From NCBI GenBank assembly GCA_017442585.1, contig JAFRZM010000012.1, positions 1 through 32,406 on the forward strand: DNA of 32,406 nucleotides. The letters are read 5' to 3'. Both the position numbers and the translations under genes were made by a program. Numbering within the stretch: position 1 is the first letter of the stretch; every line of letters begins with the position of its first letter. Positions 1 to 7,416 of this stretch are shown in pieces. Source of the stretch: Lachnospiraceae bacterium (lineage in GTDB: Bacteria > Bacillota > Clostridia > Lachnospirales > Lachnospiraceae). The notes below the pieces were generated by a model. It ran no database searches. It saw nothing but the letters and a program-made list of their open reading frames with translations, and had not been told where the DNA came from.

Positions 1-599
1 ACTGGAATTATGCTGAAAAGAAAGGGTATTCCGGAGTTGCGGTATTTAGTAAAATAAAGCCTTTAAATGTTACATATGGCCTGGGAATAGAAGAGCATGA
101 CAAAGAAGGGCGTGTCATAACCTGTGAGTATGAGCGCTTTTTCCTGGTATCGGTATATGTACCAAATTCAAAGCAGGAACTTGAAAGATTGTCCTACAGA
201 ATGGAGTGGGAGGATGCGTTTCTTTCCTATGTGGATGGATTGAGAAAGAAAAAACCGGTAGTTTTCTGTGGAGATTTGAATGTCGCGCATGAAGAGATAG
301 ATCTTAAGAATCCTAAGACAAACCATAAGAATGCAGGATTTACCGACGAGGAAAGAGAAAAGTTTTCTGTGATGCTTTCACATGGATATATTGATACTTT
401 CAGATTCTTTTATCCGGATTTGAAGGATGCGTACAGCTGGTGGTCATATAGATTCCATGCCCGTGAGAAAAACGCAGGATGGAGAATTGATTATTTTGTT
501 GTAAGTGATGAACTTAAAGATAACTTAAAGGAGGCCCGTATACATAGTGATATACTGGGCTCCGATCATTGCCCGGTAGAACTTATTCTTGATATATAA
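1..599 (+). CDS. xth: Exodeoxyribonuclease III, 3' part (5' end outside window)
   Basis: Exonuclease III / AP endonuclease of the endonuclease-exonuclease-phosphatase fold, which cuts DNA 5' to abasic sites and degrades 3' ends in base excision repair. The frame is open from base 3 with no start in the window, so about the last 199 residues are present. An internal ATG near 207 is not the start because homologous sequence ([19 protein letters not shown]) lies upstream of it. Family motifs seen: GDLNVAH, the [16 protein letters not shown] loop, [11 protein letters not shown], and the C-terminal SDHCPVEL that carries the catalytic histidine. The protein ends normally with a TAA at 597-599. A hairpin with a T-run lies at 721-748, so transcription probably stops before the next gene. 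Confidence 0.93.
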   Translation, partial: WNYAEKKGYSGVAVFSKIKPLNVTYGLGIEEHDKEGRVITCEYERFFLVSVYVPNSKQELERLSYRMEWEDAFLSYVDGLRKKKPVVFCGDLNVAHEEIDLKNPKTNHKNAGFTDEEREKFSVMLSHGYIDTFRFFYPDLKDAYSWWSYRFHAREKNAGWRIDYFVVSDELKDNLKEARIHSDILGSDHCPVELILDI

Positions 600-720
600 A
601 ATATCAAAGAAAAGTTTTAAATTTATTTACGAATCGGACAACATGCTGAAATATATTTTATATATACTCTATTTATCGCTTGAACAAAGTGATATAAACT
701 TTTTCATAAACCTTCTTCTT

Positions 721-750
721 AAACCGCATGCGTAAGCCTGCGGTTTTTGA
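721..750 (+). terminator. Intrinsic terminator downstream of exonuclease III
   Basis: An 8-bp perfect stem (AAACCGCA 721-728 with TGCGGTTT 739-746) with a 10-nt loop is followed by further T residues. In the 600-922 gap this and the promoter at 805-833 are the only signals seen; the rest is AT-rich sequence without a credible ORF. Confidence 0.7.
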
Positions 751-804
751 CATTTATACGGACTTTTTCTGCTTACAGTCTATTAATATCATTGTTGTAA
801 TTCC

Positions 805-833
805 TTGATAAAAACTTTAAAATGTGTTAAAAT
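805..833 (+). promoter_or_regulatory. Sigma-A promoter for the methyltransferase / c-di-GMP operon
   Basis: TTGATA (805-810), a 17-bp spacer, then TAAAAT (828-833). Transcription would begin near 840, giving a leader of roughly 80 nt before the ATG at 923. No recognised riboswitch was seen in that leader. Confidence 0.65.
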
Positions 834-922
834 TGTAATGTTGTGTAGACGGTAATTACATGCGGTTAACTTATCTATTGTAGCATAAGGCGTACATACA
901 TTATACGGGTGAACGGTATTAT

Positions 923-2413
923 ATGATAGATTCATTAATAAAAGATTTGCAAAACGGCGTTGATGTCCGTTCAAATTTGATAAAACTTCGTGATCTTATG
1001 AAAGAAGACGACGGTAAGGCATTTTCGCTTTTGAACGACGAGGCAAAGGCTCTTATTGCGTCTTTCTTGGAAGACGAAGATTCGAAGTGCCGTCGTGCGG
1101 CAGGCGCGATACTTTCATATTCACATGATTATAAGTATGCACGTTTGATTTTTGACAGATATTTAAAAGAAAACGTTCTTATGATTAAGGCGGATTATCT
1201 GGAAAGTATTAAGAAATTGCCATATGAATTGCTTTTGCCTGATATTCATGACAGGATTGAAGCGGTTTTGAAGGAATCTCATAAAGAAGATGAATATGTT
1301 CATGTAATAAAAGAGATAAGGATGCTTTATACGCTTGTATTTGAAAAAGAGGGTATGCATCCACATGAGTTTAAAGGCTTAAAAGATACGCACGAAGTGA
1401 TGCTTACGGTTAAGTCGGGCCTTGAGAAGGAACTTGCAAAATCTGTTCACGGCATGCCTAAAAGATGCGTTCATGCCGGTATTATGGTCAAAACACATGA
1501 CTATGACGGGCTTTTTAAAATGCGATTCTTTGAGAATGCATTAATTTATATCGGAGAAGCTAAAAGTGATAATGCAAGTGATGCCGGTGCAATACTGTGT
1601 GATGATATAAAGGGCCTTATCGGTGAGATATATAAAGGCAAAGGACCGTTCTTTTTCAGAAGTAGTGTAGACGGCGCTATATCATTGGATGAGGGCAAAG
1701 ATTATATAAAGAAATTTTCAAATCTCCTCCAGAAGGCATCAAAGAATGAATTAATCAATCTTCCGTCAGATTATGAGATTGAGTTTTTGATACGATTTGA
1801 TAAAGAGGGTTCGGTAAAGCTTTATTTAAGACCTTCTTCGTATAATGATAAAAGGTTTGACTATAGGGCAGGGTATGTTTCGCAATCAATTAAACCGTAT
1901 ATGGCGGCGACAATTGTGGAACTTGCAAAACCATATTTGAAGAAAGATGCAAGAATATTAGATCCTTTCTGCGGAGTCGGTACGATGCTTTTGGAAAGAC
2001 GTCTTCAGGTGTCGACTGATGCTGCGTATGGCGTAGATTATTTTGCAGATGCGATAAAAGCTGCAAAAGATAATTCAGCTATGATAGGACCGGATATTCA
2101 CTATGTACAGCGCGACTTTAAGGATTTTACGCATGAGTACAGGTTTGATGAGATAATAACCGATATGCCCGTTAAGTCGCAAAATACAGGGATAGAAGAG
2201 ATACGTGATATATATGACAACTTATTTATAAAGGCTGATGAGCTTTTAAATGAGAATGGCGTAATGATCATATACGGGGCAGAGAGTAATCTTATAAAGA
2301 AGAATCTAAGGCTTCATAAGAAGACTTTTAGACTTGAGCGGGACTTCATTTTTAATGAAAGACAAGACCGACACTTATTTATTATTATAAAGAATTACGG
2401 AGTAGCAAAGTAA
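923..2413 (+). CDS. HEAT-repeat / THUMP-like SAM-dependent RNA methyltransferase
   Basis: Predicted SAM-dependent methyltransferase, 496 residues, most like the TrmN/RlmL group that methylates guanine N2 in tRNA or rRNA. Residues about 1-130 are helical and HEAT-like (LIASFLEDEDSKCRRAAGAIL). The middle (about 150-320) resembles a THUMP module (TVKSGLEKEL, then YRAGYVSQSIKPYMAATI, equivalent to the KRGYR/APL segment before the catalytic domain). The Rossmann part begins with DPFCGVGTM at 347-355. Motif IV is TDMPV (D414-M415-P416) rather than the usual (N/D)PPY/F, so the target base is uncertain. The ATG at 923 has only a weak ribosome binding site. The stop lies 3 bp before the next gene, indicating an operon. 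Substrate is inference; the methyltransferase fold is clear. Confidence 0.8.
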   Translation: MIDSLIKDLQNGVDVRSNLIKLRDLMKEDDGKAFSLLNDEAKALIASFLEDEDSKCRRAAGAILSYSHDYKYARLIFDRYLKENVLMIKADYLESIKKLPYELLLPDIHDRIEAVLKESHKEDEYVHVIKEIRMLYTLVFEKEGMHPHEFKGLKDTHEVMLTVKSGLEKELAKSVHGMPKRCVHAGIMVKTHDYDGLFKMRFFENALIYIGEAKSDNASDAGAILCDDIKGLIGEIYKGKGPFFFRSSVDGAISLDEGKDYIKKFSNLLQKASKNELINLPSDYEIEFLIRFDKEGSVKLYLRPSSYNDKRFDYRAGYVSQSIKPYMAATIVELAKPYLKKDARILDPFCGVGTMLLERRLQVSTDAAYGVDYFADAIKAAKDNSAMIGPDIHYVQRDFKDFTHEYRFDEIITDMPVKSQNTGIEEIRDIYDNLFIKADELLNENGVMIIYGAESNLIKKNLRLHKKTFRLERDFIFNERQDRHLFIIIKNYGVAK

Positions 2414-2416
2414 CAC

Positions 2417-5056
2417 ATGGATTTAGAAAGTAACAAAATAGTGAAAGACGCAAGGCAGTCATTTGACCTTGGAGGGGCGTTTATCCCGGCATTGGCTCGG
2501 TTTATGTATGAAGTAAATGATGTTTATGCCGTGACATTTTCTACGGACGGTAAGCTTGTAGCAGATTATACAGTAACGGACGAAGAAGAAAGAAAGTTTA
2601 TTTATTCGCTTTTGCCTGAAGCGAAGTTAAAGGAGATCGCAGCAAGCGTTGAGAATAACTTCGTAGAAGATTTAATATCGATAGCAACGGGACATGAAAA
2701 TGTTGTGAGTGAGGCGATAGTTTTAAGACACGACGGAGTTCCGAAGGGAGTAACGATAGTAACCGGAGTGCTGGGAGAGGAAATCGGAGAAGGTACCGTA
2801 CCGGTTGATATAAAAGTAACAGATATAGAAAATTACGAAAGAGTCGTGGAGCTTACAGTTAAGCTTCTTGATGAATACATTACTTCAAGTGCAAACGAAC
2901 AAAAGGCATTGACGCTTCTTACTAAGATGCAGAAAGATTCTTCGAAACTTGAAGCGGATTATATCAGATCTTCGCTTATCACAGATATAGTGCAGATGCT
3001 TGAATCCGAAAAGGATATAGTCAAGATTGTGGAAGATATCTTTAAGATGGTTTGCGAATACCTTGACATTGATGTTGCAGACCTTTATAGGATTAATTCC
3101 GATGGCGTGACAGTATCAATCATTAGCGAATATGCATCAAATCCTTCCTTTGCGGTAATTGATTCGGAACAAGATGTGCAGCTTACAAATTATCCGTTCT
3201 TTAAAGGAGAGAATTATATAATCTCATCCAATACCGCACTTAAGAGCGAACAGCGTGAGTTCCTTGATAAAAACGGTATAAAGGCATACATAGTATTCCC
3301 TATTGTCTTAAAGGGTGAAGTGATAATGTATCTTGCCTTTAAGTGCATGAATGATGAGAGAATATTTAAAATGGAGACGGTAAGATTTATCTCCGATGTG
3401 AGAAAAATCTTACAGAGCATCATTACCAAAAGAGTTGCGCAAAACTCGCTTACAAGTTCTTTGACCTCGCTTGAAGATATCTTAAGCAGTATGGAGTGCG
3501 CGATCTACGTAATAGATCCGATAACAAGGGAACTTTTATTTTCGAATGATGTATTTGATGAGTCACTTAAAAATGCGCTTTCAAACATTAGACTCGTTGA
3601 TCTTTTCGCTGATGGCAGAAAGGTGACTGAGTACGAGGTCAAAGCGTTAAAGAAGTGGCTTGAGATAAGTCAGAAGGCTATCAACTGGGTCGACGGAAGG
3701 CCGGTTGAATTATATACAATATACGATATAACAAAGAATAAGATGTACGAATACAGCATCGAGAAATCAAATAACAGTGATTTCTTGACAGGTCTTTTTA
3801 ACAGAAGCAGATGCGAACAGGATTTGGAAGTATATCTTAATCTTATGAAGGATACAAATGAGAACGGTGCCTTCATTTTCATGGATATGGATGATTTTAA
3901 GCATATTAATGACGGTCTCGGTCATCAATACGGTGATATTCTTCTTAAAGCAATTGCTACGAATATAAGGCATGTACGTGGCATCGAAAATACTTGCTAC
4001 AGAGTGGGCGGAGATGAATTCGTATGTATAGTTCCGAGCTTTGCCTACGGTAATCTTGATACCATTGTAAATACTCTGGTTGATATTTTCTCGCATCCTT
4101 GGTTTTTAAAGGGTGGAGAGTATTACTGTACGATGAGTATGGGTATATGTAAGTTTCCACATGACGCGAATACTGTGGAAGATGTCATAAGGAAGGCTGA
4201 TATAGCCCTTACGGAAGCAAAGCGTAACGGTAAGAACCAGTTTAGATACTATAATGAGCAAACTACCACAAATGAGGTAAAACGCCTCGATATGGAAAAA
4301 TACCTCCGTATAGCATGTGCACATCCTGAAGAAGAATTTGAAGTGTATTATCAGCCGATAATAAATGTTTTGGATGGTAATGATGAGTGCGTTGGAGCAG
4401 AAGCTTTGGTTAGATGGAATTCAAAAGAACTTGGACGACTTAAACCGGGAGACTTTATTCCTTTGGCAGAAAGCTTAGGACTTATATCAAGTATCGGAGA
4501 TTTCGTATTAAGAGAAGCATGTAAGGCTTGTAAACACTGGAATGAGATGGGCCATCCGGACTTTAAGGTTAATGTTAACTTCTCGGTAGTTCAGCTTTTA
4601 CAGACCGATATGAAGGATAAGATTAAGCAGGTGCTTGACGAAACGGGACTTACACCGAAGAATCTTACTCTTGAAGTAACGGAAAGCCTTGCGATAAATG
4701 ATATTTCATATATGAAGAAGCTTTTAAAGAGCATCAGAGAATATGGAGTGCGTGTAGCGTTAGATGATTTTGGTACGGGGTATTCTTCACTTAATCATAT
4801 TCATGAAATGCCTATTGATATAATCAAGGTTGACAGGTGCTTCGTTCGAGATATCGGCAAGGACGAATACTCACAGACCTTTGTAAAGATGGTAACGGAA
4901 CTTGCGAAGGTGATGGATATGAATGTATGTGTGGAGGGCGTCGAAGAAGAAAACCAGCTCGACAAAGTTCGAAAGAACAAGGTCGATATGATTCAGGGAT
5001 TCTACTTTGCAGAGCCTATGCCGTTTGATGAGTTTGAAATGAAATTTGTTAGTTAA
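2417..5056 (+). CDS. GAF-PAS-GGDEF-EAL cyclic-di-GMP turnover protein
   Basis: Bifunctional c-di-GMP enzyme of 879 residues, apparently cytoplasmic (no signal peptide or membrane segment). Order: an unassigned N-terminal sensor (about 1-160), a helical linker, a GAF-like domain (about 195-330), a PAS-like stretch (about 345-430), GGDEF (about 445-610) and EAL (about 620-870). The cyclase motif GGDEF is intact at 531-535. The inhibitory I-site is not canonical: the four residues at the RxxD position read GIEN. EAL residues look complete: EALVRW at 662, VNVNFS, LEVTES, DDFGTGYSS from 783, IKVDRCF, VEGVEE and QGFYFAEP. Both synthesis and hydrolysis are therefore plausible, and the GAF/PAS part presumably sets the balance (inference). 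The ATG lies 3 bp after the methyltransferase stop, with GGAG at 2399-2402. Confidence 0.93.
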   Translation: MDLESNKIVKDARQSFDLGGAFIPALARFMYEVNDVYAVTFSTDGKLVADYTVTDEEERKFIYSLLPEAKLKEIAASVENNFVEDLISIATGHENVVSEAIVLRHDGVPKGVTIVTGVLGEEIGEGTVPVDIKVTDIENYERVVELTVKLLDEYITSSANEQKALTLLTKMQKDSSKLEADYIRSSLITDIVQMLESEKDIVKIVEDIFKMVCEYLDIDVADLYRINSDGVTVSIISEYASNPSFAVIDSEQDVQLTNYPFFKGENYIISSNTALKSEQREFLDKNGIKAYIVFPIVLKGEVIMYLAFKCMNDERIFKMETVRFISDVRKILQSIITKRVAQNSLTSSLTSLEDILSSMECAIYVIDPITRELLFSNDVFDESLKNALSNIRLVDLFADGRKVTEYEVKALKKWLEISQKAINWVDGRPVELYTIYDITKNKMYEYSIEKSNNSDFLTGLFNRSRCEQDLEVYLNLMKDTNENGAFIFMDMDDFKHINDGLGHQYGDILLKAIATNIRHVRGIENTCYRVGGDEFVCIVPSFAYGNLDTIVNTLVDIFSHPWFLKGGEYYCTMSMGICKFPHDANTVEDVIRKADIALTEAKRNGKNQFRYYNEQTTTNEVKRLDMEKYLRIACAHPEEEFEVYYQPIINVLDGNDECVGAEALVRWNSKELGRLKPGDFIPLAESLGLISSIGDFVLREACKACKHWNEMGHPDFKVNVNFSVVQLLQTDMKDKIKQVLDETGLTPKNLTLEVTESLAINDISYMKKLLKSIREYGVRVALDDFGTGYSSLNHIHEMPIDIIKVDRCFVRDIGKDEYSQTFVKMVTELAKVMDMNVCVEGVEEENQLDKVRKNKVDMIQGFYFAEPMPFDEFEMKFVS

Positions 5057-5108
5057 CGACTGAATTTATTGAATCAGGGTGCACACCCAAGAAAGGGTTT
5101 AGCTAGGC

Positions 5109-6764
5109 ATGAATAATAAAGAGAGAGGCAAAAAATATAAAACAGCGTTACAGAAGCGTGTTGATATATTGACGCAACTTGTCGATACTGACAGAAATCA
5201 GGCCAAAAGAGAGTTCAGACAGCTTTTAAAGGAAGGTAAGGAGGAGAATAATCCGGTTCTTATCGGTGTGGCCAATTATTATATAGGACTCTTGAATTTT
5301 AAAGATGGTTTAAGAGCAAATTTCTTGGCTTATGCATTAAAGGCAACGGCTATGCTTTCGGCAACGAAGGATTATGAGATGCTTGCAAGAAGCTATAATC
5401 TTTTGGGAATTGCATATGCGGGAATGGAAGATTATCAGATGGCGCTCACGCAGTATTCTGCGGCACTTGAGATAATGAAAAGGCATAAGATTTCCACTAC
5501 GACGATAACGAGAGAGACCGTTATGAATAATGCTGCGGAAGTGTATTATGAGCTCGGAGATATTAAAAAGGCAATAAGAGTAGCAGAGGTATGCCTTAAT
5601 AAAGTGTTGGCAAAAAAGTCTGTTGATGATGAACTTGTGATTATTCTTGCAGGCAATCTTTCTGAGTATTATGAAATACTTGAAGATTATGAAAGAGCTT
5701 CGGAGTCCTTAAGAATGGTTAAAAAGCTTTTAAAGAAGCTGGATGATGAATTTAATTATTTGACATATTACGCAAGAAAAACTTCTATTGAATACGCCAG
5801 GGGTAATATAAAGAAGGGTAACGAATGCGCAGATAAGACTATTGAACTTATTTCAAGCGGATGCGATTCATATATGCTTCATCGCGATTATGAAAGAATA
5901 GCGCATGCTCAGATAGAAATCGGTGAGTATGACAGAGCGGATAAGCTTGCAACTTTTCTTTGGGATTATGCAAAACTTACGAATCTATTTATTGATAAGA
6001 TTGTAGCCAATCGTATACAGGCACACTATTATTACGTAACAAAAGATGAAAAGCGTGCTTTAGGATTTTATAAGAATCTTGATTTCTATTATATCGAAAG
6101 AGATAAGGAACAGCGTGCGGCACAGCTTGAAGTACAAAAGAAGACGGAAGCAATGAACCGTGAAGTTAAGGCTTTCATGCGCGAACTTAAAAAGCAGGAG
6201 AAGCTTATAGACAGAGATCCGATGACGAAGCTTTACAATCGTAATGCGCTTCCTAAGATAATGAATGAGTTTATCGATACTGCAGCAATAAAGAATAAAA
6301 GAGTCGGAGCCATATTCGTTGACATTGATTATTTTAAGCAGTATAACGACACATATGGACATGCAAAGGGCGATGACATAATAAGGAGTGTATCAGACGT
6401 ATGTCTTGACGAAGAGTGCAGTACGGTCAAATTTGCGCGTTATGGCGGTGATGAATTCTTTGGTGTGTTACTCGGATATTCAGACGATCAGATTTCCGAG
6501 ATTGCGAGACGCATAGCAAGAACTATAAGAGATATGTACCTTAAGCATTCAAAGAATCCTAACGGAGAGCGAATTACCTTATCTATGGGTCTTGTAAATG
6601 TCGTAATGAAGGATACTACAAGAACGATTCTTGATATTGTAAACTATGCGGATAAGGCGGCATATCATGCAAAGAATAACGGAAAGAATTCTATTTGGGC
6701 ATATGATCTGGAGTATTCAAACAAAGAAAAAGGTGATGAGAGATATGTAAAGATAGAATTCTAA
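5109..6764 (+). CDS. TPR-GGDEF diguanylate cyclase
   Basis: Diguanylate cyclase, 551 residues, soluble. Residues about 40-340 are tetratricopeptide-like helical pairs (ARSYNLLGIAYAGMEDYQMALTQYSAALEI and several similar). A charged coiled coil follows (about 340-385) and then a GGDEF domain from DPMTKLYNR to the C-terminus. The active-site motif GGDEF is intact at 446-450 (FARYGGDEFFG), and the Mg-binding VDIDYFKQYND is present. No RxxD inhibitory site is seen at the usual place. The TPR region probably binds a partner protein or peptide and gates the cyclase (inference from family). The gene lies 52 bp after the GGDEF-EAL gene with no convincing terminator between, so it is probably the third gene of the operon. 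AAAGGG at 5092-5097 is the likely ribosome binding site. Confidence 0.92.
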   Translation: MNNKERGKKYKTALQKRVDILTQLVDTDRNQAKREFRQLLKEGKEENNPVLIGVANYYIGLLNFKDGLRANFLAYALKATAMLSATKDYEMLARSYNLLGIAYAGMEDYQMALTQYSAALEIMKRHKISTTTITRETVMNNAAEVYYELGDIKKAIRVAEVCLNKVLAKKSVDDELVIILAGNLSEYYEILEDYERASESLRMVKKLLKKLDDEFNYLTYYARKTSIEYARGNIKKGNECADKTIELISSGCDSYMLHRDYERIAHAQIEIGEYDRADKLATFLWDYAKLTNLFIDKIVANRIQAHYYYVTKDEKRALGFYKNLDFYYIERDKEQRAAQLEVQKKTEAMNREVKAFMRELKKQEKLIDRDPMTKLYNRNALPKIMNEFIDTAAIKNKRVGAIFVDIDYFKQYNDTYGHAKGDDIIRSVSDVCLDEECSTVKFARYGGDEFFGVLLGYSDDQISEIARRIARTIRDMYLKHSKNPNGERITLSMGLVNVVMKDTTRTILDIVNYADKAAYHAKNNGKNSIWAYDLEYSNKEKGDERYVKIEF

Positions 6765-6827
6765 ATGCGTTGTTTTAGTGGATTTGAAATAAAATAATAA
6801 TTTATATGATTTTAATTGAAATAAGGG

Positions 6828-6859
6828 TTGACTTTTAGTTTAATCTTTGATATTATAAT
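6828..6859 (+). promoter_or_regulatory. Promoter of tRNA-Leu(AAG)
   Basis: TTGACT at 6828-6833, then TATTAT at 6851-6856 (17-bp spacer), overlapping a TATAAT at 6854-6859. The start point would fall just before the tRNA at 6880. Confidence 0.75.
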
Positions 6860-6879
6860 CAAGTCGCGTGTAGCGAAAT

Positions 6880-6963
6880 GCGGAAGTGCTGGAATTGGCA
6901 GACAGGCAAGACTAAGGATCTTGTGTTTGTATAGACGTGTGGGTTCAAGTCCCATCTTCCGCA
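6880..6963 (+). tRNA. tRNA-Leu (anticodon AAG)
   Basis: An 84-nt class II tRNA. Acceptor stem GCGGAAG (6880-6886) pairs with CTTCCGC (6956-6962), with discriminator A 6963; CCA is not encoded. The D-loop is leucine-like (GGAATTGGCAGA). The anticodon stem CAAGA/TCTTG encloses loop CTAAGGA, giving anticodon AAG at 6914-6916. A variable arm and a T-arm (GTGGG TTCAAGT CCCAT) follow. An A at position 34 in a leucine tRNA is uncommon in bacteria; if not an error it implies an I34 or unmodified-A decoder of CUN codons. The 3' 20 nt recur at 8810-8829 and shorter parts at 7110 and 7182, so this tRNA is an integration target. Confidence 0.95.
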
Positions 6964-7030
6964 TAAAGAGGAGAGAATCAGGAATTCCTGGTTCTCTTTT
7001 TTTATGTTTTCTCTCCTCTTTATGCGGAAG
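6956..7030. repeat. Perfect 22-bp inverted repeat that includes the tRNA acceptor strand
   Basis: Bases 6956-6977 are exactly complementary to 7009-7030, with the tRNA terminator in the loop. The left arm begins with CTTCCGC, the 3' acceptor strand of the tRNA. The right arm ends with GCGGAAG, a copy of the 5' acceptor strand that could compete for pairing if transcription reads through. Confidence 0.85.
6971..7005 (+). terminator. Terminator after tRNA-Leu(AAG)
   Basis: GAGAGAA, a mismatch, and CAGG-AATT-CCTG form a long hairpin ending in CTCTTTTTTT. It sits inside a larger inverted repeat (6956-6977 with 7009-7030). Confidence 0.8.
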
Positions 7031-7119
7031 GAGACCCGAACCCAGTGGGTTCAGGTCTCGCCTTCGGCTCGGTCGTTGCTAAACGCGTGCCACCGGCACG
7101 CAGCAACCCATCTTCCGCA
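7024..7119 (+). repeat. GC-rich structured unit 1 with tRNA-like closing stem
   Basis: The unit starts with GCGGAAG (7024-7030) and ends with CTTCCGC (7112-7118) plus A, the same closing stem as the tRNA. Inside are three hairpins. GAGACC/GGTCTC with GAACCC/GGGTTC encloses loop AGT (7031-7059). GCC-TTC-GGC lies at 7060-7068. GTTGCT(7075)..AGCAAC(7107) encloses GCGTGCC-ACC-GGCACGC. It is much richer in GC than its neighbours. The ORFs that run through it are artefacts of the stems. Function unknown; a palindromic mobile repeat is the simplest reading. Confidence 0.7.
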
Positions 7120-7192
7120 GGTCCATTCTCCGCTTCGCTCCGGTCGGCGCAAATCCAAGGTCCACCGGACCTCGTGCGCCACATCTTCCGCA
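7120..7192 (+). repeat. GC-rich structured unit 2, homologous in plan to unit 1
   Basis: It repeats the second half of unit 1 with changed stems. A CTC..CTTCG..GGTC block lies at 7128-7145. Outer stem GGCGCA (7146-7151) pairs with TGCGCC (7175-7180). Inner stem AGGTCC (7158-7163) pairs with GGACCT (7167-7172) around the same ACC loop. CATCTTCCGCA follows, as in unit 1. Loops and flanks are kept while paired bases change together. Confidence 0.65.
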
Positions 7193-7195
7193 TAA
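7182..7195 (+). repeat. Partial copy of tRNA-Leu 3' end (att-like site)
   Basis: These 14 bases (CATCTTCCGCATAA) equal 6953-6966, the tRNA 3' end and its first downstream bases. A terminator-like hairpin and a decayed integrase tail follow, so this looks like the left boundary of an old integrated element. Confidence 0.6.
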
Positions 7196-7201
7196 GTATG
7201 T

Positions 7202-7249
7202 AAAAAGGCTAAGAAACTTTGTAATATCAAGGTTCAAGGCCTTTTTCTT
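7202..7249 (+). terminator. Terminator-like hairpin after the second tRNA 3'-end copy
   Basis: AAAAAGG (7202-7208) pairs with CCTTTTT (7240-7246), with an inner GAAACTTTG/CAAGGTTC stem and a T-rich tail. Elements that insert in tRNA genes often carry a replacement 3' end plus terminator; this fits that pattern. Confidence 0.5.
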
Positions 7250-7295
7250 TCCAACGAAAAATCAACGTTTTTTTTAGGTGCTTGGGTTGCTGGTG
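7203..7295 (-). pseudogene. Decayed 3' end of a tyrosine integrase (remnant 1)
   Basis: Read on the minus strand, this stretch aligns by eye with the end of the integrase remnant at 8844-9035. Both have a CACC..CACC block, then an AAAACG-TT-ATTT-CG-like block, then AAAGAAAA-GGCCTTGAA-like sequence. Its translation contains KEKGLEP against KEKSLET in the other copy. Stop codons interrupt the frame. It points toward the tRNA 3'-end copy at 7182-7195, as integrase genes usually do relative to their att site. The call rests on this single pairwise similarity. Confidence 0.4.
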
Positions 7296-7314
7296 GGTTG
7301 TTGTAACAAAGCAC

Positions 7315-7348
7315 TTTAGAAAAACGGTAAGAGTACCGAAAAACTAAA
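7315..7348. promoter_or_regulatory. Upstream dyad operator candidate (copy 1) of the ATPase gene
   Basis: TTTAG-AAAAA-CGGTA-AGAG-TACCG-AAAAA-CTAAA: inner arms CGGTA/TACCG and outer arms TTTAG/CTAAA are perfect inverted repeats, separated by A-tracts on both sides. It lies just upstream of the -35 box at 7355 and recurs in degenerate form at 7383-7416. Confidence 0.55.
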
Positions 7349-7354
7349 ATGATG

Positions 7355-7383
7355 TTGCAAATTAAGTAGAACAGTATTATACT
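7355..7383 (+). promoter_or_regulatory. Promoter of the DUF4143 ATPase gene
   Basis: TTGCAA (7355-7360), a 17-bp spacer, TATACT (7378-7383). The last base of the -10 is the first base of the second dyad core. Confidence 0.65.
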
Positions 7384-7416
7384 TTAGAAAAACGGTACAG
7401 ATACCAAAAAATTAAA
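7383..7416. promoter_or_regulatory. Dyad operator candidate (copy 2) over the ATPase transcription start
   Basis: TTTAG-AAAAA-CGGTA-CAGA-TACC-AAAAAA-TTAAA. The first 16 bases of the longer direct repeat (7313-7328 and 7381-7396) are identical; the right half has drifted. It covers the expected start point, a position suited to repression. Confidence 0.5.

Noticed and set aside
5057-5108. Possible c-di-GMP riboswitch before the TPR-GGDEF gene, because of a GGGTGCACACCC hairpin
   Set aside because: The gap is only 52 bp and lacks the conserved GEMM-I or type II core. The stem is too short for a terminator.
6828-7195. Two open frames running from the tRNA promoter through the structured repeats
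   Set aside because: They cross the tRNA gene, a terminator and perfectly paired stems, have no plausible ribosome binding site, and give no recognisable protein.
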